Below are positions 6,542-14,620 of a stretch of DNA of 16,543 nucleotides, piece after piece. The DNA is from Candidatus Cloacimonadota bacterium (GTDB taxonomy: Bacteria; Cloacimonadota; Cloacimonadia; Cloacimonadales; Cloacimonadaceae). The DNA is taken from NCBI GenBank assembly GCA_028683635.1, contig JAQUHL010000007.1, positions 1 to 16,543 on the forward strand. The letters run 5' to 3'. Below the pieces are notes generated by a model, which ran no database searches, had not been told where the DNA came from, and saw only the letters and a list, made by a program, of their open reading frames with translations. Positions within the stretch are counted from its first letter, which is position 1. The number at the start of each line of letters is the position of its first letter. The translations under genes were made by a program, and so were the position numbers.

Positions 6542-7333
6542 TCAAAGCCCAATGTCGAAGCTATCCAAGAGCCTATCATCCAAGCCATAGACCTTGAAAC
6601 CTAACAAGTTACCCTTCCGTTCCCCAATGCAGTAATTGTACGTCTCAAGCCAGAGCTGGGAATATTCATTCTTCCGGGGATGCTCATACATGGGAGCTCC
6701 CGCTCCAGCGGTGGTGATGTAATAAATCCCTTTATGAAGAGATCTTTCATAGCCATGATCATGAGCGGCAAAGACGGCTTTCACATTTGTCTTGCCAAAG
6801 GTGGCAGGCAAAAACATCGCCAGACCAAGTTCATCCCCGTGCGATCCTGAACTGAATACCGGATGGTGCATGATGACAATCACCGGCAGGGATGTCCCAG
6901 CCAGGGTAAAATTGAGCCATTGATATTGCTCCGAGCCGGGTTTCAGATCCAGGGTGGAATCCAGGATCACAAAGTAGAGGGAATCGTGCTCCACAGCATA
7001 GTAACTCTGGTTATTCAGTTGGGGGAAGTTGCTTAAGTACAGATCACGGTTGCGTTCGTGGTTCCCCTTGGCGGGAAAGAAGGGGCATTGGCGGTAGAGA
7101 TGAGCACAGATGGAGTGAAAGAGTTTATACTCCTCCTGGCTCTCGCCCCTGGAGACCAGATCGCCAGTATGAAAAGTGATCTCCGGCTCGTGCACCAGCA
7201 TCTTGGATACAATCTCCCGATGTACCTCGTGGCCGTTTCTGGAATCCCCATAAATGGCAATCCTGGCAGATAGGGGGATCGCCAATATCAATAGCAGTAA
7301 GAAAGAAAAGAATAAGCGAAAAAGCGAGCGCAT
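6542..7333 (-). CDS. Secreted calcineurin-like metallophosphatase
   Basis: A 263-residue protein with a signal peptide (about 1-23, ending LSA) and the metallophosphatase motif ladder: GDSR (Asp30), GDLVSRG (Asp58), GNHE (Asn91, His92), HHPVF (156-160) and AAHDHGYER (His191, His193). These residues bind a dinuclear metal centre that hydrolyses phosphoester bonds. The first motif is GDSRNG rather than the classical DxH, as in purple-acid-phosphatase-like branches of the superfamily. It would act in the periplasm or outside the cell. The substrate cannot be deduced. Its start overlaps the stop of the uracil-DNA glycosylase gene by one base (TGATG), so it is translated as the last member of the minus-strand cluster. 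Confidence 0.87.
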   Translation of the reverse strand: MRSLFRLFFSFLLLLILAIPLSARIAIYGDSRNGHEVHREIVSKMLVHEPEITFHTGDLVSRGESQEEYKLFHSICAHLYRQCPFFPAKGNHERNRDLYLSNFPQLNNQSYYAVEHDSLYFVILDSTLDLKPGSEQYQWLNFTLAGTSLPVIVIMHHPVFSSGSHGDELGLAMFLPATFGKTNVKAVFAAHDHGYERSLHKGIYYITTAGAGAPMYEHPRKNEYSQLWLETYNYCIGERKGNLLGFKVYGLDDRLLDSFDIGL

Positions 7334-8124
7334 CAGCCCTGATCAATGATGCTTAAATAGCAATCCCGGAATTTTTGCAGATCTTCCCAGGCAGGACGCT
7401 TCCAGTTCGGATTTCTGAGTAGAGCGGAAGGATGGTAGGTCACATAGGCAGGCCTTCCGAAAAGGCTTAGCGGGTCACATCGCAACACACTCATCTGTAA
7501 CTTACTGTTCAGCATGGTCTGTGCTGCCACCAAGCCCAGCAACAAAAAGATTTTGGGTTTGATGATACTGATCTGCTCCAAAAGATAGGGTAGGCACGCC
7601 TCCCGTTCTTCTGGTTCGGGATTGCGGTTTCCGGGAGGACGGCATTTGACTATATTGGTAATATATACATCGCTTCGCTGGAGGTTGATGGCAAGGAGCA
7701 TCTTTTCCAAAAGCTGCCCGGCAGCTCCCACAAAGGGTCTTCCTGTTTTGTCCTCCTGTTCGCCGGGACCTTCACCGATGATCATGATGCCGGTACTGGC
7801 ACTCCCCTCACCATAGACGAAATTTTGCCTGTGTTCGTGAAGCTTGCATTTAGTACAAATGGCATACTTTTTGTGCAGGTCCGGCAGGATATCCACATTC
7901 AGATTAAGCTGCTGTGGAAGAATCAGAGAACCAGAGGCATCACGGTGGGTAAGGCTCTCTACCAGGCGTCCTTTCAGGGAAGGAGTGGCAACCCTCGCAG
8001 GAGAATTGGTCTTGCTGTTTGCCGCCTGGTTTTTTTTCAGGGGGGAGTCCTTCCCTACATAGATTTCCCTGATCCCTGAAAATTTCATCATCTCCAGGTG
8101 CTGTTTCAAGGTTTTAAAGCTCAT
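7333..8124 (-). CDS. Uracil-DNA glycosylase, family 4 type (iron-sulfur)
   Basis: A 263-residue DNA repair enzyme that removes uracil from DNA. It shows the family-4 core: GEGPGEQED (117-125) followed by GRPFVGAAGQLLEKML, NIVKCRPPGNRNP around residue 161, and YHPSALLRNP (230-239), which contains the His of the second catalytic motif. Cys90, Cys93, Cys161 and Cys177 are spaced as the ligands of a 4Fe-4S cluster. The first 80 residues, low in complexity and basic, lie outside the core and are longer than in minimal family-4 enzymes. No good ribosome site precedes the ATG, so coupling to the gene upstream (37 bases away) is likely. It cotranscribes with the guanylate kinase and metallophosphatase genes. 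Confidence 0.92.
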   Translation of the reverse strand: MSFKTLKQHLEMMKFSGIREIYVGKDSPLKKNQAANSKTNSPARVATPSLKGRLVESLTHRDASGSLILPQQLNLNVDILPDLHKKYAICTKCKLHEHRQNFVYGEGSASTGIMIIGEGPGEQEDKTGRPFVGAAGQLLEKMLLAINLQRSDVYITNIVKCRPPGNRNPEPEEREACLPYLLEQISIIKPKIFLLLGLVAAQTMLNSKLQMSVLRCDPLSLFGRPAYVTYHPSALLRNPNWKRPAWEDLQKFRDCYLSIIDQG

Positions 8125-8161
8125 CGGGAAAGGTGGGATAAGTTAGTGAACAACAGGGGTT

Positions 8162-8536
8162 TTACATTCCGTTTTCGATTTCGTCCGCATCATCATCATC
8201 AAAGCCGTCATCGTCATCTTCGATTTCTTCGATGAAGTGCTTGGAATCGTCTATGGTTTCGGCATCTTCATTCAGGTCGTTATCTTCCTCATCATCTTCG
8301 AAGGGAGAGGATTGTTGCGCCATGGCCAGTTCAGCCTCGGCAAGCTCGATGATGTAGTCCGGAACGATGTTTTCGGCCACGTGTTCCATAGCCAGTTCGG
8401 TGATCTTTTGCTCAAACTTCTGCTTCACATAGGTAGGCAGCTTGTTGATGCGTTCGACTTCAAGGTTCGAAAGCATGCAAAAGAGGTAGTCCATGTTGTT
8501 TTTCTCGAGAAAGCTCTCGACTTTTTTATTCATCAT
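8162..8536 (-). CDS. Small acidic protein with PCP_red-like helical segment
   Basis: A 124-residue protein with no certain function. The start chosen is the ATG at 8534-8536 (a second ATG follows at once), which has AGGAG six bases upstream and overlaps the end of the guanylate kinase gene by 11 bases. Longer in-frame starts would only run through that gene. Residues 25-72 (VERINKLPTYVKQKF, then AMEHVAENIVPDYIIELAEAEL) resemble the PCP_red helical module, whose pattern is IP-x-FVR, then IE-x-x-A, then I-x-x-E-V-x-x-A. Residues 79-121 are almost entirely Asp and Glu. The position after gmk is where rpoZ (RNA polymerase omega) usually lies, but the omega motifs are not evident. A protein- or nucleic-acid-mimic role for the acidic tail is a guess. 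Confidence 0.75.
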   Translation of the reverse strand: MMNKKVESFLEKNNMDYLFCMLSNLEVERINKLPTYVKQKFEQKITELAMEHVAENIVPDYIIELAEAELAMAQQSSPFEDDEEDNDLNEDAETIDDSKHFIEEIEDDDDGFDDDDADEIENGM

Positions 8537-9158
8537 AGTGTTCTCCTGTTTCCAAAAAACCGGAAATCGGGTTTTTATAGCGGATGCTTTTGTTTTCTTC
8601 AGCCCGGATGATGGCGAGTACGTCCTCAACGGCTGTTGCGAGATCGTCATTGATCACCAGATAGGCATATTCTGTAATCCGCAAAATCTCGTCCCTGGCA
8701 ATGCGCAGGCGTTTTTCGATCTCGTTCTCACTGTCTGTCTGGCGCAGGACCAGCCTTTGACGCAGCACTTCCATGGAAGGCGGAATAATAAAGATCTTCA
8801 CATAGGGAATATCGGTACTACTAACCAAAGCAGCACCCTGGACGTCTATATCCATAATAACATGATTCCCCAGGGCCAGCCTGCTTTTGATATAGCTGAT
8901 CGAGGTTCCATACCATTTGCCAAAAACCAGGGCTGATTCAAGGAAATCGCCTCGCTCGCGGCGGGAAAGAAACTCGCTTTCGCTTACAAAATGATAGTGA
9001 ACACCATCCTGTTCGATCCCCCGTGGACTTCTGGTGGTGTAAGAGACGGAATAATCTATCCCGGCTTGTTCCCTTAGCACCTCGTTCAGAATCGTACTCT
9101 TACCACCCCCTGAGGGAGCGGAAAGTATGATCAGAAAGCGGTTGTCCCTGGCTATCAC
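8526..9158 (-). CDS. gmk: Guanylate kinase
   Basis: A 210-residue cytoplasmic enzyme that phosphorylates GMP (or dGMP) to GDP with ATP. The P-loop is APSGGGKST (14-22). The GMP-binding region has SYTTRSPRGIEQDGVHYHFV, and the GDFLESALVFGKWYGTS segment, VIMDIDVQGA and the lid RQTDSENEIEKRL all match the family. Length is normal. The start is GTG, directly preceded by an in-frame TAA and without a clear ribosome site, so translation may depend on the gcvH transcript 35 bases upstream. The 3' end overlaps the start of the acidic-protein gene. Confidence 0.95.
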   Translation of the reverse strand: MIARDNRFLIILSAPSGGGKSTILNEVLREQAGIDYSVSYTTRSPRGIEQDGVHYHFVSESEFLSRRERGDFLESALVFGKWYGTSISYIKSRLALGNHVIMDIDVQGAALVSSTDIPYVKIFIIPPSMEVLRQRLVLRQTDSENEIEKRLRIARDEILRITEYAYLVINDDLATAVEDVLAIIRAEENKSIRYKNPISGFLETGEHYDE

Positions 9159-9193
9159 TTAGTCGGTAGTGCTTTGACTGCTGGATACGTGGG

Positions 9194-9574
9194 TCAGACT
9201 TCCACGATTTTTTTGTAATCCAGGGGAGTCAGCAGATTTTCCAACTCTTCAGGATTGGAAAGTTTTACTCTGTAGAGCCAGCCATCCTCATAGGGGCTTT
9301 TGTTGATCAGATCGGGAGTGTCTTCCAGATCGACGTTTTTCTCCTCGACCTTGCCACTGATGGGAGAATTGATATCTTCCACAGCTTTAACGGCTTCGAT
9401 GGAACCGCAGGGTTCACCGGCAGAAACTTTGATACCGGCTTCAGGAAGCTCGACATAGACGATATCGCCAAGTTCGTGTTGGGCAAAATCTGTGATCCCG
9501 ATCGTGGCAACCTCGCCATCGACACGGATCCATTCGTGGGTCTCGGTATAGAGCAGATCTTCAGGAATAAGCAT
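9194..9574 (-). CDS. gcvH: Glycine cleavage system H protein
   Basis: A 126-residue lipoyl carrier that shuttles the aminomethyl group between the P, T and L proteins of the glycine cleavage system in the cytoplasm. The family pattern is complete: HEWIRVDGEVATIGITDFAQ near the start, GDIVYVELPEAG, then GSIEAVKAVEDINSP with the lipoylated Lys63, and a closing NKSPYEDGWLYRVKL. GGAGG lies five to six bases before the ATG. It heads a five-gene minus-strand cluster instead of sitting with gcvT or gcvP. A gcvT-family gene lies 3.6 kb away on the other strand. Confidence 0.96.
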   Translation of the reverse strand: MLIPEDLLYTETHEWIRVDGEVATIGITDFAQHELGDIVYVELPEAGIKVSAGEPCGSIEAVKAVEDINSPISGKVEEKNVDLEDTPDLINKSPYEDGWLYRVKLSNPEELENLLTPLDYKKIVEV

Positions 9575-9613
9575 TTAATCCTCCAAAGGATAGGTTTCTT
9601 TCTAATTCAGACC

Positions 9614-9641
9614 AAAACTTAGGGGTTCACTTTTATGTCAA
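9614..9641 (-). promoter_or_regulatory. Possible promoter of the gcvH-gmk cluster
   Basis: On the minus strand TTGACA (9641-9636) lies 62 bases before the gcvH ATG. TAAGTTTTG follows after 14 bases, close to the TAnnTTTG form used as the -7 box in Bacteroidota, but the spacing is short. TTGACATAAA also occurs 58 bases before the SWIM gene (11131). The -35-like part is the better supported half. Confidence 0.3.
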
Positions 9642-9782
9642 GCAGAACTTCTGCAAAGCCATAACCTGAATATGTTACGATTTTTGGTACTTATTTTGCT
9701 TCATAATTCAATGACCCTGGCATTAGCCATCTATGGCTTTTGTTTGAGTAAACATCAGAATCGATTTAGGAGGTTTTGTTTA

Positions 9783-11111
9783 ATGAGACATGCAGTGGTA
9801 TCTCTGATGCTGTTAATACTTCTGTTGACGATTGCAGCCTGCGAAAGAAGCACCAGGCCCCTGGATAGAGTAAATCTGGATATTGAACCTGTAAGTGGGG
9901 TCTATCCCATCGATCAGTACGTTTATCCCCGTGATCTGGAACCAGATACATATGTTTATTACACTACTGATGGCAGCGAACCAACTGAGGATAGCCTTTT
10001 CTACCCGATGCCCCAAAAACTGCTCTCCCTGCTTCACGAGGGAGTAATGAGCAATACTTTTAAATTCAAGGCTTTCCGCGCAGGTTATGAACCCAGTGTC
10101 ACAATTACCAGAACCTACACGCTGCCCTTTTCACAAACCACCGCTCAGCCACTAATCTCACCCTCAGGATTAGATCAAATTGAGCCCGGGACTTTGATCA
10201 CGATCACTTGCCCAACCCCGGATGTCCAGATCAGATATACTTTGGATGGATCATATCCCGACTTAAGCTCATCTCTTTACACCGAACCCTTCCCCCTCAC
10301 TCACCCCGGGCACAGGGCAGTTTATGCACGTGCCTTCAGGGAAGATATGAATCCAGGTTATTATGCAATAGAAGGTTATTGGGTAAGACATATCCAGCCG
10401 GAAATGATCCAGGTGGAGGGAGGAAGCTTTTATAATGAAGGATACCTGGTAAATGTCCCCGGTTTTATGATGGATAAGACGGAAGTTCTGCAAACCGAGT
10501 TCAACGAAGTTATGGGTGATTGGGAGTCTCACTTCATGGATGGTGACAGATCCGATGGCATTCCCATCTATTATGTATCCTGGTTTGATGCCATAGCCTA
10601 TTGCAACAAAAGAAGCATCCTGGATGGCCTGGAGCCTGTTTACCGCTATGAGAACTATGGCAATTATCCTGATTTCTGGCCCCAGGGCTGGAACACAGAC
10701 CCTGCAAACCAGCATAAGGTCCTGTTTGAATCGAACAAGAATGGCTACAGCCTGCCCACAGGTGTGCAATGGAGCTTCGCTGCCCTGGGAGGAAACCAAA
10801 GCCAGGGCTTTCCCTATAGCGGAGCAGATAGCCTGACGACCGTTGCCTGGTTCAACCTAAATTCCAGCCATACCGTTCATCCGGTTGCCACCAAACTCTC
10901 CAATGAACTGGGATTCTACGATCTGAGCGGTAACCTCTGGGAATGGTGCTGGGACAGTGTAAACGACGGCTCCAGCGAAAAAAAGCTGCTCAAAGGCGGG
11001 AGCTATTACAGTTCTGCCAGCACTTGTGAGGTGGTTCATAAATGGGCTTACAACCCTGCTGAAAGTGAAGCCGCCACTATCGGATTCCGTTGTGTAAGGC
11101 ATGTCCCTTAA
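9783..11111 (+). CDS. Lipoprotein with chitobiase-like repeats and FGE-sulfatase domain
   Basis: A 442-residue lipoprotein. The ATG at 9783 is chosen because AGGAGG lies nine bases upstream and the protein then opens with a clean signal and lipobox (TIAAC, Cys20). Longer starts at 9672 or 9711 have no such site. Residues about 25-120 and 135-200 each carry the CHB_HEX_C_1 pattern YYTTDGSEPTEDS and IRYTLDGSYPDLSSSLY, an Ig-like fold common in FCB surface proteins. Residues about 205-440 form a formylglycine-generating-enzyme/sulfatase-modifying domain: MIQVEGGSF, MDKTEV, PIYYVSWFDAIAYCNK, LPTGVQWSFAALGG, DLSGNLWEWCWD, LLKGGSYY and IGFRCVR. In lipoproteins this domain is often noncatalytic or binds carbohydrate. 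The function is unknown. Confidence 0.88.
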   Translation: MRHAVVSLMLLILLLTIAACERSTRPLDRVNLDIEPVSGVYPIDQYVYPRDLEPDTYVYYTTDGSEPTEDSLFYPMPQKLLSLLHEGVMSNTFKFKAFRAGYEPSVTITRTYTLPFSQTTAQPLISPSGLDQIEPGTLITITCPTPDVQIRYTLDGSYPDLSSSLYTEPFPLTHPGHRAVYARAFREDMNPGYYAIEGYWVRHIQPEMIQVEGGSFYNEGYLVNVPGFMMDKTEVLQTEFNEVMGDWESHFMDGDRSDGIPIYYVSWFDAIAYCNKRSILDGLEPVYRYENYGNYPDFWPQGWNTDPANQHKVLFESNKNGYSLPTGVQWSFAALGGNQSQGFPYSGADSLTTVAWFNLNSSHTVHPVATKLSNELGFYDLSGNLWEWCWDSVNDGSSEKKLLKGGSYYSSASTCEVVHKWAYNPAESEAATIGFRCVRHVP

Positions 11112-11130
11112 GCTGATGCCAATCTTTTAG

Positions 11131-11136
11131 TTGACA
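11131..11136 (+). promoter_or_regulatory. Possible -35 box before the SWIM gene
   Basis: TTGACA lies 58 bases before the ATG at 11194 and is followed by TAAA, as at the gcvH site. No convincing -10 element follows at 16-18 bases. Transcription could instead read through from the lipoprotein gene, 82 bases upstream, since no terminator is visible between them. Confidence 0.25.
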
Positions 11137-11193
11137 TAAAGGCTGCACCTAAACCAAGTGCTCCGGGTATTGAACTTTTGTTAAGGAAGACAG

Positions 11194-12159
11194 ATGGATT
11201 TCTCTGCCCAACGCTGCTTTTCACCTGATCCCGATATTTGGAAAGAAGCATATAAAATCTATACATCCAGCCAGATCCTGAACCATAGTTTTACCCTTGG
11301 CACCCACGCAGAAGGGGTGGTAACGGTAAAAGGCAAGCTATATCAGACAAGCCTGGATCTTAGCCTCAGTTTTGAACTTAGCTTTGATTGCACATGCGGA
11401 GCAAAGGGAGTTTGTGCTCATACCCTGGCTTTGTTTTTTCCCCTTACCGAGCATCAGATCGGGCAGGCTATAGACCAGGGCAGGCACCAGGAAGCAAGAG
11501 AAATCTGCCTCTATGTGCTGTCCCAGGCCGAAAACTGCAAGCTCAAGAGCCTATACCGTAAGTATTCCAACCTGCTTGCCAACGTTGCCGCCAGAACCGA
11601 TGACCTCGCTTCCCAACGCTTAATCCTGGAGAATCGCTTTATCCGAATGGGTTACACGATCACAGATTTTCGCAATCTCAAAGCCCTATACAGCCAGGAT
11701 GAGTGGGGGAAAGTGATCCCTGAACTGCTGGGCAAAGCCTTGAAGGACAGGAGCATTTCCGATAGTAAGCGGATAGACCTGCTGCTTAAACTGCTGCTGG
11801 AAGAAAAACTCTATCAGGAAGCGGTAAATATATTGCGTAACAACCTAGTCAAGCTCGATAGCTTCAGTTCATACGTCAGGCTCCTGCCTTTGGAATATGT
11901 CCCCCAGATTTTGCATACTTATCAGGATCTGCTGATCAGCTTTGGAAGTAAGCTCACCCGGGATAAGTATCCCAAGCTGATAAACCACCTTAAAGCCCTC
12001 AAAGCCCTTGAATCCGGCAAGCAGGCACTAACCTTTTTGCTGAGCCACTTCAGCCACCAGTTCCAGGATAGCAAATCCTTCCAAAAGCTCATTTACAAGA
12101 ACTTTAAGCAGGATCTCGATCCCCAATCCCTGCGCGCCGTCAAATACAGAATCAAATAG
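11194..12159 (+). CDS. Stand-alone SWIM zinc-finger protein with helical repeats
   Basis: A 321-residue cytoplasmic protein. Near the N-terminus FDCTCGAKGVCAHTLAL carries the SWIM motif Cys66-x-Cys68-x5-Cys74-x-His76, a zinc-binding fold linked to DNA or protein binding. The rest (about 90-321) is helical and repeats short hydrophobic patterns that resemble TPR-like or solenoid helices (YRKYSNLLANVAAR, LLLKLLLEEKLYQEAVNIL). It lacks the SNF2 helicase part that often follows SWIM domains in bacteria. AAGGA lies about seven bases upstream of the ATG. It is tail-to-tail with the next gene, with 13 bases between them. The function is unknown. Confidence 0.72.
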   Translation: MDFSAQRCFSPDPDIWKEAYKIYTSSQILNHSFTLGTHAEGVVTVKGKLYQTSLDLSLSFELSFDCTCGAKGVCAHTLALFFPLTEHQIGQAIDQGRHQEAREICLYVLSQAENCKLKSLYRKYSNLLANVAARTDDLASQRLILENRFIRMGYTITDFRNLKALYSQDEWGKVIPELLGKALKDRSISDSKRIDLLLKLLLEEKLYQEAVNILRNNLVKLDSFSSYVRLLPLEYVPQILHTYQDLLISFGSKLTRDKYPKLINHLKALKALESGKQALTFLLSHFSHQFQDSKSFQKLIYKNFKQDLDPQSLRAVKYRIK

Positions 12160-12172
12160 TTACTTCGATCCT

Positions 12173-13018
12173 TTAGTTTCCTATCCTGGTTCCTCTTCCA
12201 CCGCTTTTTCCCGGGCTGCTATCGTAAACTTCCACATTGTAATATATTGCTGTGATACATTCTTTGGGATATGCTCCGTGAAAATAGCTGTGCACGAGGT
12301 TGACATAGCGGATGGCATCTTTTTCGTATTTACTAAGGGCTGGATCATCAGGATGCAAGAGCCTGACGATGGATTTGATCTTGAAGGTGGGGATATCCAT
12401 CCACACGATCACACAGGCAGGATTGAGCATCTGGTTGATGAAGGTTTGGGTGGCAAAATCCGGTTCGGAATAAAGCTCCAGAGATGCCAGCCTGTCTGGT
12501 GAGAATAGCTCTTCAGCGTTGGCATACAGCGAATCCAGAATATCCAGCTTGCTAAGTGTGGATTCGTCGATGGTATCCTCAAGCAATTTGATGATCCCGG
12601 GCAGTTTTTCTTCCCGGGGAAGGAAGCCCATGCCCTTTATGGCATTGTTCAAAGCAAATCCGGAATCGCTTCTCTTGGCTCCATAGGTGGCAACAATGCC
12701 ATTGTGCGGACCCTGGAGAAGTGGTTTGGCCCCGGAGCCTGAGCCATCCATCATTTTCCGGATTACATCCAGATATTCCTTGCGCCTGGCTTTGTTCCAT
12801 TGCCAAAAGCTCTGAGGAAAACTAACCAGGGGATAATCCTGCCAGGTTCCTTCCACTTTTGCCCGGATATCCAAGGCTCCCGGGCTGGGGGTGACGGCGG
12901 TTTCCTGAACGCAATACTCATCCTTCCAGAATTTATCCGGATAAGTGCTTTCATCTGCAAACAAAGAGGCAAGGCCAATTATGGCCAGGATCAGAACTAA
13001 TATGATCAAATTTTCCAT
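12173..13018 (-). CDS. Secreted protein of unknown function
   Basis: A 281-residue protein not recognised as a known family. Residues 1-20 (MENLIILVLILAIIGLASLF) form a signal peptide or membrane anchor ending near FADES, so it acts in the periplasm or at the envelope. The remainder is a mix of helices and strands. It contains TWQDYPLVSFPQSFWQWNKARRKEYLDVIRKMMDG in the first third, a Gly-rich loop GSGSGAKP, a helical acidic middle, and YVNLVHSYFHGAYPKECITAIYYNVEVYDSS near the C-terminus. Three Cys residues (in CVQE, PACVI and KECIT) could form a disulfide. No ribosome site is obvious before the ATG, and the closest promoter-like boxes would make the mRNA almost leaderless. Confidence 0.72.
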   Translation of the reverse strand: MENLIILVLILAIIGLASLFADESTYPDKFWKDEYCVQETAVTPSPGALDIRAKVEGTWQDYPLVSFPQSFWQWNKARRKEYLDVIRKMMDGSGSGAKPLLQGPHNGIVATYGAKRSDSGFALNNAIKGMGFLPREEKLPGIIKLLEDTIDESTLSKLDILDSLYANAEELFSPDRLASLELYSEPDFATQTFINQMLNPACVIVWMDIPTFKIKSIVRLLHPDDPALSKYEKDAIRYVNLVHSYFHGAYPKECITAIYYNVEVYDSSPGKSGGRGTRIGN

Positions 13019-13145
13019 GGGTTCAGTCCATAGCAGAGGAGCAAATTAGTCAAGCAAAATCTGGATGGCACTTTCCTCTTTACAAAAAACAGCGGTTTAT
13101 TTAGTTGGATAATAGAAAATGAATCCCCATAAGGAGTTTATCAAG

Positions 13146-14537
13146 ATGCCGAACTACGGATTGAAATTTCCTGATATCGCCAGAAAGACCTTCCTCCACG
13201 AGCTTGAGGAAGAATGGTATCTGCCGCTTTTGGCAAAACGTCTGGGGCTCGAACCCCAACCCATCAAACGCAGCAATTTTGGGCAATATATGATGGCTGT
13301 CAATTACCTTACCTCGGTTTTGGACGAGGCTAAGGCTATTAACAAGGTAGCCATCTACAACATCGATCACATGGCGCAAATCCGCTTTTGGGGCAAGGAT
13401 GCCGCCGCTCTGCTCCACAGAACAGTGGGTGCAAACCTCCTGGATATGAAGCCGGGACAGTGCAAATATACCCTGCTCCTCAATGAAAAAGGCGGAGTGC
13501 AGGATGATATGATCTTCATGCGGGTTACCCAGGATGAATACATCATGGTCATCAATGCGGGGCATGACCTTACCGGTAAAGGGATTATCGATGGTCACGA
13601 ATATGAAAGCCTTGCCGATGTGGACCGGATCATGAACCACAAACTGCCCTCCGAAGAAGTGTTTGCCGAAGATATCTCCGCCTCTTTGGTCAAGATCGAT
13701 ATTCAGGGTCTGCTATCCTTCAAGCTGCTCAAACAGATCTACGGTGCCGAAATTCTCAAAAACCGTGCCCAACCCGACAAAAACATGAATTTCTTTACCT
13801 TCAATGAGTTCGATCGTAACGGCCATCACTATTATATCAGCCGCACCGGTTACACAAACCGCTGGGGCTGGGAGCTCTATGTCCCAACTGCCTGTGCGGA
13901 AGAGGATTTCAAACAAATCGTGAGCCTTGCCCTGGATTTTGGAGGTATGCTGGTCGGGCTGGGAGGACGGGATGAAAACCGGATTTCTGCAGGTGCCTAT
14001 GGACTCCCTCTGATGGGACAGGAATATGATCCAGAACACACTCCCACCAATGCAGCACTCTTTGAGGCTGCGATCGATCTGAACAAAGGTGATTTTATAG
14101 GGAAAAGTGCTCTACTTAAAGAGATCTCTGAAGGGTGCAGCAAAAAGATGGCGCTGTTTATCACGGAGGGAATTGTAAGTGGAAGAGGTATTTATCTGAA
14201 TGGTGAAAGACTCGGTAGCGTCACCTCCAGCATCAATTCTCCGAATGTTTCCCTCGAAGCACGCCAGGCAATCGGATCCAAACGCAGAAACGTAAACGAA
14301 GAGCAGGGTTCTTGTGCCATCGGTCTTGGCTGGCTCTATAAACCGCTCTTCGCCAAGGATTCCGAGGGCAAGGAAATTGCCTTTGAAGGCGATAAACCCC
14401 TCCGCATTCCCTGCGAGTTTTACAGGGAAAACGAAGCTCACGAGCCCAGTGGCAACCCCGTCCTGGGCTTTATCACTCTGGAAGGCGTGAGCCCCGCCAC
14501 TGCTCCCAAACCCCTCAAAAACATCGAAAACCTTTAG
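13146..14537 (+). CDS. GcvT-family protein (aminomethyltransferase-like)
   Basis: A 463-residue folate-binding protein. The ATG at 13146 has AAGGAG nine bases upstream and is preferred to an ATG at 13119. T-protein features are present: the IYNIDHMAQIRFWGKDAAALL segment, the GQCKYTLLLNEKGGVQDDMIF motif with the catalytic-type Asp pair (120-121), VINAG, RTGYTNRWGWELYVP, and GLGGRDENRISAGAYGLPLMGQEYDP. Canonical GcvT has about 365 residues. This protein has a longer N-terminus and an extra stretch near the middle and end (ADRs such as GSKRRNVNEEQGSCAIGLGWLYK), and several consensus positions differ. It may be a true T protein or a paralogue acting on another methyl donor, as DmdA does. A terminator follows at 14552. 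Confidence 0.82.
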   Translation: MPNYGLKFPDIARKTFLHELEEEWYLPLLAKRLGLEPQPIKRSNFGQYMMAVNYLTSVLDEAKAINKVAIYNIDHMAQIRFWGKDAAALLHRTVGANLLDMKPGQCKYTLLLNEKGGVQDDMIFMRVTQDEYIMVINAGHDLTGKGIIDGHEYESLADVDRIMNHKLPSEEVFAEDISASLVKIDIQGLLSFKLLKQIYGAEILKNRAQPDKNMNFFTFNEFDRNGHHYYISRTGYTNRWGWELYVPTACAEEDFKQIVSLALDFGGMLVGLGGRDENRISAGAYGLPLMGQEYDPEHTPTNAALFEAAIDLNKGDFIGKSALLKEISEGCSKKMALFITEGIVSGRGIYLNGERLGSVTSSINSPNVSLEARQAIGSKRRNVNEEQGSCAIGLGWLYKPLFAKDSEGKEIAFEGDKPLRIPCEFYRENEAHEPSGNPVLGFITLEGVSPATAPKPLKNIENL

Positions 14538-14551
14538 TACCCAGAGTTCGG

Positions 14552-14590
14552 GCTTGCCAAAGCACTTCCTGTTTTGGCAAGCTCTCTTTT
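14552..14590 (+). terminator. Rho-independent terminator of the GcvT-family gene
   Basis: GCTTGCCAAA (14552-14561) pairs with TTTGGCAAGC (14573-14582) to form a ten-pair stem with an 11-base loop. A T-rich tail TCTCTTTT follows. It lies 15 bases after the stop codon at 14535-14537, so the GcvT-family message ends here and the next gene has its own promoter. Confidence 0.85.
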
Positions 14591-14620
14591 CCACATTTCT
14601 GTATATCATTTTTATATATA

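Noticed and set aside
8162..8650. RNA polymerase omega subunit as the gene after gmk
   Set aside because: Position fits, but the characteristic omega motifs are not evident and the core pattern looks like PCP_red instead.
9672..9782. Longer N-terminus for the FGE-domain lipoprotein
   Set aside because: The ATG at 9783 has AGGAGG at the right distance and gives a proper signal and lipobox, while upstream starts add a second hydrophobic stretch without a ribosome site.
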